A stretch of DNA of 10,037 nt from Clostridiales bacterium (GTDB lineage Bacteria > Bacillota > Clostridia > Oscillospirales > Oscillospiraceae), in assembly GCA_019415645.1 (NCBI GenBank), contig DXYV01000065.1, positions 1-10,037 of the forward strand, given 5' to 3'. The notes beneath the pieces are model-generated. The model was not told the origin of the DNA, searched no databases, and worked only from the letters and a program-made list of their open reading frames with translations. Positions 6,248-10,037 of this stretch are shown here, piece by piece (position 1 is the first letter of the stretch; every line of letters starts with the position of its first letter). A program made the position numbers and the translations under genes.

Positions 6248-7276
6248 ATGTTTGGTTTCAGCAAGGATATCGGTATCGACCTGGGTACCGCCTCCATTCT
6301 GGTCTACATCAAGGACAAGGGCGTGGTGCTGCGGGAGCCCTCCGTGGTCGCCATTGATAAAAATACCGGCAAGCTGCTCAAAGTGGGCACGGACGCCCAG
6401 CAGATGCTGGGCCGCACCCCCGGCAATATCATCGCCATCCGCCCCCTGCGCGAGGGCGTGATCTCCGACTACGACATGACCGAGCGCATGCTGCGGGAGT
6501 TCATCCGCAAGGTCACCTCGGTGCGGCTGTTCAAGCCCCGGGTGGTCATCTGCGTCCCCTCCGGCATCACCGAGGTGGAGGAGCGCGCGGTCATCGACGC
6601 AGGCATCCAAGCCGGCGCCCGCCGGGTCTACCTGATCGAGGAGCCCCTGGCCGCCGCCATCGGCGCGGGCATCGACATTACCAAGCCCGATGGACACATG
6701 GTGGTGGACATCGGCGGCGGCACCTCCGATGTGGCGGTCATCTCCCTGTCCGGCATCGTGGAATCCGCCTCCATCAAGGTGGCGGGCGACCAGTTCGACG
6801 AGGCCGTGGTCAAGTATATCCGCAAAAAGCACAACGTGCTCATCGGCGACCGCACCGCCGAGGAGCTGAAAATGTCCATCGGGTGCGTCTATCCCCGGGA
6901 TGAGGAGGTCTCCATGGAGATCAAGGGCCGCTGCCTGATGACCGGCCTGCCCCGGGTGTTCACCGTCACCTCTTCGGAGATGATCGAGGCCTTTGAGGAG
7001 CCCGCCGCCCGGATTCTGGAGGCCATCCACTCCGTGCTGGAGCGCACGCCCCCCGAGCTGGTGGCCGACATCTCCACCAACGGCATCGTCATGACCGGCG
7101 GCGGCAGTCTGGTCTGGGGCTTTGACCGCCTGATCGAGTCCCACACGGGCATCGAGACCCATGTGGCGGACGACGCCATCTCCTGCGTGGCCTATGGCAC
7201 CGGCAAGAGCCTGGACTGGATCGCCGATATGCAGGATGGCACCATGAACATCTCCCGCAGCAAGCAGATGAACTGA
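6248..7276 (+). CDS. Rod-shape actin homologue MreB/Mbl
   Basis: MreB-type proteins polymerise on the inner face of the membrane and guide lateral cell-wall synthesis. The 342 residues carry the actin-fold nucleotide site: phosphate-1 loop DIGIDLGTA (7-15), the EEP motif with its catalytic-region Glu131/132, phosphate-2 loop VVDIGGGTSD (152-161), and adenosine loop MTGGGSLVWG (282-291). The N-terminus MFGFSKDIGIDLGTA resembles Mbl, and no mreC or mreD follows, so this is more likely an Mbl-like paralogue than the MreB of an mreBCD operon. The ATG at 6248 is preferred over the in-frame GTG at 6239, because that GTG lies inside the GAGG ribosome binding site, which is 8 bases from the ATG. Codon use is strongly GC-biased, as expected of a core gene. 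Confidence 0.95.
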   Translation: MFGFSKDIGIDLGTASILVYIKDKGVVLREPSVVAIDKNTGKLLKVGTDAQQMLGRTPGNIIAIRPLREGVISDYDMTERMLREFIRKVTSVRLFKPRVVICVPSGITEVEERAVIDAGIQAGARRVYLIEEPLAAAIGAGIDITKPDGHMVVDIGGGTSDVAVISLSGIVESASIKVAGDQFDEAVVKYIRKKHNVLIGDRTAEELKMSIGCVYPRDEEVSMEIKGRCLMTGLPRVFTVTSSEMIEAFEEPAARILEAIHSVLERTPPELVADISTNGIVMTGGGSLVWGFDRLIESHTGIETHVADDAISCVAYGTGKSLDWIADMQDGTMNISRSKQMN

Positions 7277-7347
7277 TCAACATCTCAATTTGCGCAATCG
7301 AGTCTGCGGTCCTGAGTTCTTCCACCGTCCAGAAGGAGGCGAACAAC

Positions 7348-7650
7348 ACGGACCTCAAAACGTTGTTTCTTCTGATCGCCTGTCTGTCAGCCGCGCTTCC
7401 ATTCTCCGCTCTCCTGATTCCTCCGCTGGTATCGAAGCGGTCTATGAGCCCCGGCAATGGCTTGTACGCCGTCTTTCTCGGCCTGGGCGCGGCGCTGCTT
7501 TTCCTCGCATGGTTGCAACGCTCGGACACCTCCGACTGGCTTGGGGTGACCAGTCTGTTGTTTACCTTCATATCTCTCCCTATGTTGGGTGGAGCGACTG
7601 CAGGTTTTCTGCTCCGTCAGTTTTTGCTTTACCTGAAAAGGCGTTCATGA
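7348..7650 (+). CDS. Small three-helix membrane protein of unknown function, apparent ACG start
   Basis: I do not recognise this protein. The frame encodes 100 residues if it starts at ACG 7348, which sits 8 bases after a near-perfect AAGGAGG (7333-7339). No ATG, GTG or TTG occurs in this frame at usable spacing; the nearest, TTG 7363, is 23 bases from the ribosome binding site. Three hydrophobic segments are visible at about residues 6-28, 38-57 and 64-90, with a basic KRR tail, so it is probably an inner-membrane protein. Third-position bias is weaker than in neighbouring genes, which suggests a lineage-specific or weakly expressed gene. It begins 71 bases after mreB with no clear promoter between them, so it may be cotranscribed with mreB, and it ends just before a hairpin. 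A start-codon loss (ATG to ACG) that turned it into a pseudogene is the main alternative. Confidence 0.6.
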   Translation, partial: TDLKTLFLLIACLSAALPFSALLIPPLVSKRSMSPGNGLYAVFLGLGAALLFLAWLQRSDTSDWLGVTSLLFTFISLPMLGGATAGFLLRQFLLYLKRRS

Positions 7651-7654
7651 TAAT

Positions 7655-7685
7655 AAAGGACCTGCTGCTCAGCAGCAGGTCCTTT
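7655..7685. terminator. Bidirectional hairpin between the small membrane protein gene and murC
   Basis: A perfect palindromic stem of about 14 bp (AAAGGACCTGCTGC with its complement) closes a three-base loop TCA. The stem itself ends in AAAGG/CCTTT, so it supplies a short U-run in both directions, followed by GTTCATTT on plus and ATTATC on minus. It lies between convergent genes, 4 bases after the membrane-protein stop codon and 82 bases beyond the murC stop. Confidence 0.8.
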
Positions 7686-7767
7686 GTTCATTTGACTGTC
7701 AAGCGTGGCTCTGTCGGGGCCTTCAGGCGTTGAATCTGCCGCCCGTTTGGGCCATATCCAGGTTGGT

Positions 7768-9150
7768 TCAGGCCTCTTCCTCGGCCAGTTCCTTTCCCAC
7801 GGTATAAATATCGCCGGCGCCGACGGTGAGAATCAGATCGCCCGGCTGGGCCAGTTCCTTCAGCCGCGCCTTGACCTCCGCCAGGGTGGGGTAAAACTCC
7901 GCGCCCGGCACCTGGCCGGCCACATCCTTGGCCGAAATGCCGATGGTATTCTTCTCCCGGGCCGCGTAGATCTCCGCTAAGATCGTCACGTCCGGCTTTT
8001 TCAGCACCTCCACGAAGTCCTGGAACAGGGCCTTGGTGCGGGAATAGGTATGGGGCTGGAACGCGCAGATCACCCGGCGATAGCCCAGCGTCCGGGCCGT
8101 GTCCAGCAGCGCCCGCACCTCGCTGGGGTGGTGGGCGTAGTCGTCATACAGATCCGCGCCGTGATAGGTCCCCTGGTACTCAAAGCGGCGGCCCGCCCCG
8201 CGGAAGGCGGCCAGGCCCCGCTCCACGGCGGCGGCAGGCACGCCCAGGGCAATAGCGGCGGAGGCCGCCGCCAGGGCGTTTTTCACATTGTGCAGGCCGG
8301 GCACCGCCAGGGTCACATGGGCAAACTTCTCTCCCCGGAAGATCACGTCAAAGGAGGGCCGCCCCTTCTCCCAGACCAGATTGGCCCCATGTACGTCGCC
8401 CTGCTCCACACCGAAGGTCAGCACGGGCCGGGTCTCCCCCTCCAGGGTATGCATGGTGTTGGCGTCCTCGCAGTTGGCCACGATGGTCCCACGCTCCGGC
8501 ACCAGGTCCGCAAAGGTGCGGAAGGAGTGCTCAATGTCCTCCAGATCCTTGAAAAAGTCCAGATGGTCGGCCTCGATGTTCAAGATCACCGCCACCGTGG
8601 GAAAGAAGGAGAGGAACGAATTGCAGTATTCGCAGGACTCCAGGATGATCGTATCGCCCTTGCCCACCCGGTGGCCCGCGCCCAGCAGGGGCAGCGTGCC
8701 GCCGATCATCACCGTGGGGTCCTGGTCCGCCGCCATGATGATGTGGGTGCACATGGAGGTGGTGGTGGTCTTGCCATGGGTCCCCGCGATGCACAGGGCG
8801 TTGCGGTAGGATCGCATGATGGCGCCCCAGGCCTGGGCCCGCTCGAAGATGGGAATCCCCGCGGCCCGCGCCCCCGCGATCTCCGGATTGTCGTCGTGGA
8901 CGGCCGCGGTGCGGATGACGCAGTCGGCCCGGTTGTTCACCGCCGTATCCCCAAAGTGCCCGATGGTCACCGGAATGCCCAGCGACCGCAGATGGGCCAC
9001 GGATTCGCTTTCGTGCAGGTCGGAGCCGGTGATCTCCATGCCGCCGCCCCGCAGCACCTCGGCCAGGGGAGACATGGACACGCCGCCAATTCCCACCAGA
9101 TGGGCCCGGCGGCCGGGCTGGATATAGTCGTGAATGTTATTGACTGCCAT
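7768..9150 (-). CDS. murC: UDP-N-acetylmuramate--L-alanine ligase MurC
   Basis: MurC adds the first amino acid, L-alanine, to UDP-MurNAc with ATP, a cytoplasmic step of peptidoglycan precursor synthesis. The 460 residues show the N-terminal nucleotide-sugar binding glycine loop HLVGIGGVSMSPLAE (17-31), the P-loop GTHGKTTTT (123-131), ESCEY (171-175), NIEADHLDFF (191-200), and the C-terminal DDYAHHPSEV and FQPHTYSR blocks typical of MurC rather than MurD, MurE or MurF. Length is standard. The ATG is preceded by GGAGG with 6-base spacing. The gene stands outside a division/cell-wall cluster, with its own promoter, and converges on the small membrane protein gene. Confidence 0.98.
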   Translation of the reverse strand: MAVNNIHDYIQPGRRAHLVGIGGVSMSPLAEVLRGGGMEITGSDLHESESVAHLRSLGIPVTIGHFGDTAVNNRADCVIRTAAVHDDNPEIAGARAAGIPIFERAQAWGAIMRSYRNALCIAGTHGKTTTTSMCTHIIMAADQDPTVMIGGTLPLLGAGHRVGKGDTIILESCEYCNSFLSFFPTVAVILNIEADHLDFFKDLEDIEHSFRTFADLVPERGTIVANCEDANTMHTLEGETRPVLTFGVEQGDVHGANLVWEKGRPSFDVIFRGEKFAHVTLAVPGLHNVKNALAAASAAIALGVPAAAVERGLAAFRGAGRRFEYQGTYHGADLYDDYAHHPSEVRALLDTARTLGYRRVICAFQPHTYSRTKALFQDFVEVLKKPDVTILAEIYAAREKNTIGISAKDVAGQVPGAEFYPTLAEVKARLKELAQPGDLILTVGAGDIYTVGKELAEEEA

Positions 9151-9227
9151 AGGGAGCCTCCACTATAATGATGTCGATCCGGCACGCCGGGCCGGAGCCT
9201 GTCAGTCGATTTTACGCGAACTTGATT

Positions 9228-9256
9228 ATTATATACCGCCTTCCACCGATTGGCAA
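9228..9256 (-). promoter_or_regulatory. murC promoter
   Basis: On the minus strand TTGCCA (9256-9251, 5 of 6) and a perfect TATAAT (9233-9228) are separated by 17 bases. The start would be near 9221, leaving a leader of about 70 bases. The -35 box overlaps that of the divergent cca promoter. Confidence 0.75.
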
Positions 9257-9279
9257 GATATCTCTTTCCCTATTATAAG
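9250..9279 (+). promoter_or_regulatory. Candidate cca promoter
   Basis: TTGGCA (9250-9255, 5 of 6) is followed after 18 bases by TATAAG (9274-9279, 5 of 6). It gives a leader of about 30 bases before the ATG at 9317. Its -35 box overlaps the murC -35 box on the opposite strand. Confidence 0.55.
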
Positions 9280-9316
9280 CATTTCACGGAAAAATGAGAC
9301 ACAGGAGGGCTGTTTT

Positions 9317-10037
9317 ATGAGACAATACGCGTCTCCCCCGGATGTGGCCGCCCTGTGCGCACGGCTGCGGGAGGCCGGATTTCCCGCCTATCCGGTGGGC
9401 GGAGCCGTGCGGGACCTGGTGCTGGGCCGGGTTCCCCGGGACTGGGACGTGGCCACCGCCGCCCGGCCGGAGGAGGTGACCGCCCTCTTTCCCGCCGCCC
9501 GCCCCACGGGCCTCTCCCACGGCACCGTCACGCTGGCCACGTGCAGCCGGGAGGTGGAAGTCACCACCTTCCGACGGGACGGCCCCTACTCCGACGGCCG
9601 GCGGCCGGACTATGTGGTGTTCGTGCCCGACCTGACCACCGACCTGGCCCGGCGGGATTTCACCTGCAACGCCATGGCGCTGGACCAGAACGGCGGGCTG
9701 ATCGACCCCTTCGGCGGCGCGGCGGACATCGCCCGGCGGCAGCTGCGCTGTGTGGGAGACCCCTCCGTCCGGCTGCAGGAGGACGTCCTGCGGATGCTGC
9801 GGGCCGTCCGCTTCTGCGCGCAGCTGGACTTTGACCTGGGCCCGGCGGAACAGGCGGTGCTCGCCGCCCATCCCCAGTGGGTCCGGCGGGTCTCTGTGGA
9901 GCGGCTGCGGGCGGAGCTGGAGCAGGCCCTCCTGGGCGCCGCGCCCGGGCGGTCCGCCGCCTTTTTCCGGCTCGGCTTTCTGGATCATCTGCCGGTCCGC
10001 CCCTGTGCGCCCGACCTGAGCGGCCTCGCCGCCCTCC
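9317..10037 (+). CDS. cca: CCA tRNA nucleotidyltransferase / poly(A) polymerase family, N-terminal part
   Basis: The enzyme builds or repairs the 3' CCA end of tRNAs without a nucleic acid template. The frame is open from the ATG to the right edge, giving 240 residues. Class II nucleotidyltransferase motifs appear in order: motif A GGAVRDLVLG with the metal-binding DWD (28-44), motif B RRDFTCNAMA (112-121) for ribose and template recognition, DPFGG (130-134), and motif C/D-type RLQEDVLRMLRAVRF (152-166) with the EDxxR signature. The ATG follows AGGAGGG with 7-8 base spacing. Being cut by the window, it cannot be checked for a C-terminal HD domain. Motif B and EDxxR support a CCA-adding enzyme, though in some clades close relatives are poly(A) polymerases or split A- and CC-adding enzymes, so the exact base specificity is not certain. 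Confidence 0.94.
   Translation, partial: MRQYASPPDVAALCARLREAGFPAYPVGGAVRDLVLGRVPRDWDVATAARPEEVTALFPAARPTGLSHGTVTLATCSREVEVTTFRRDGPYSDGRRPDYVVFVPDLTTDLARRDFTCNAMALDQNGGLIDPFGGAADIARRQLRCVGDPSVRLQEDVLRMLRAVRFCAQLDFDLGPAEQAVLAAHPQWVRRVSVERLRAELEQALLGAAPGRSAAFFRLGFLDHLPVRPCAPDLSGLAAL

Noticed and set aside
4067..7162. A 1031-codon open frame on the minus strand across the aminotransferase, comF and mreB
   Set aside because: It is antisense to three genes with clear family motifs and runs through a terminator and two promoters. Its Gly/His/Asp/Gln-rich translation is what high-GC third-position bias produces in the opposite frame.
7290..7733. A 147-codon plus-strand frame overlapping the small membrane protein
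   Set aside because: It starts at a TTG without a ribosome binding site and reads through the terminator hairpin at 7655-7685; the alternative frame has a strong ribosome binding site and stops just before the hairpin.
1..10037. A novel defence, mobile or RNA-based system
   Set aside because: All large genes fall in well-known housekeeping families, intergenic regions are short, and no transposase, integrase, tRNA, CRISPR-like repeat or riboswitch-like structure was seen on either strand.

Overview
The window is ordinary chromosome from a high-GC, low-G+C-phylum-type bacterium. The CIRCE heat-shock operators, strong AGGAGG-type ribosome binding sites, sigma-A-type promoters, Mbl-like actin and gene types together point to a Firmicute of the class Clostridia. 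The GC-rich, strongly third-position-biased codon use suggests the Oscillospiraceae (Flavonifractor, Lawsonibacter or Oscillibacter type). That placement is inference from style, not from a database match. I see no mobile elements, RNA genes, CRISPR arrays or defence genes.

Layout. Positions 1-1634 (minus) hold the N-terminal 544 residues of the disaggregase ClpB, which runs off the left edge. A 247-base divergent region (1635-1881) carries the clpB promoter with a CIRCE operator, a tandem 10-bp repeat resembling a CtsR site, and the promoter of a MATE-family exporter (1882-3273, plus). A strong hairpin terminator (3295-3320) separates the exporter from a convergent small heat-shock protein gene, hsp20 (3336-3764, minus). 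The 329-base region 3765-4093 contains two CIRCE-like dyads: a perfect one at 3994-4020 flanked symmetrically by divergent promoters, and a covaried variant at 3824-3850 in the hsp20 leader. A class I aminotransferase (4094-5278, plus) follows and ends at a textbook terminator. Next come comF (5444-6106, plus) and a stand-alone mreB/mbl (6248-7276, plus), each with its own promoter. A small three-helix membrane protein gene (7348-7650, plus) follows; its ribosome binding site points at an ACG codon. A bidirectional hairpin separates it from convergent murC (7768-9150, minus). murC is divergent from cca, the CCA-adding enzyme gene (9317 to the right edge, plus); their promoters share overlapping -35 boxes.

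How the genes fit together. The left half is a protein-quality-control neighbourhood: ClpB and Hsp20 act jointly on aggregated proteins and both sit behind CIRCE (HrcA) operators. The same operator region also faces an aminotransferase, which may therefore be drawn into the HrcA regulon. The right half is basic cell biology: cell shape (MreB/Mbl), peptidoglycan precursor synthesis (MurC), DNA uptake-related ComF and tRNA 3'-end maturation. The genes are mostly single transcription units rather than one operon.

I did not find an obviously new multi-gene system. The most interesting signals are regulatory: the variant CIRCE, the shared symmetric CIRCE in front of an aminotransferase, a possible CtsR-like site at clpB, and the ACG-start membrane protein.
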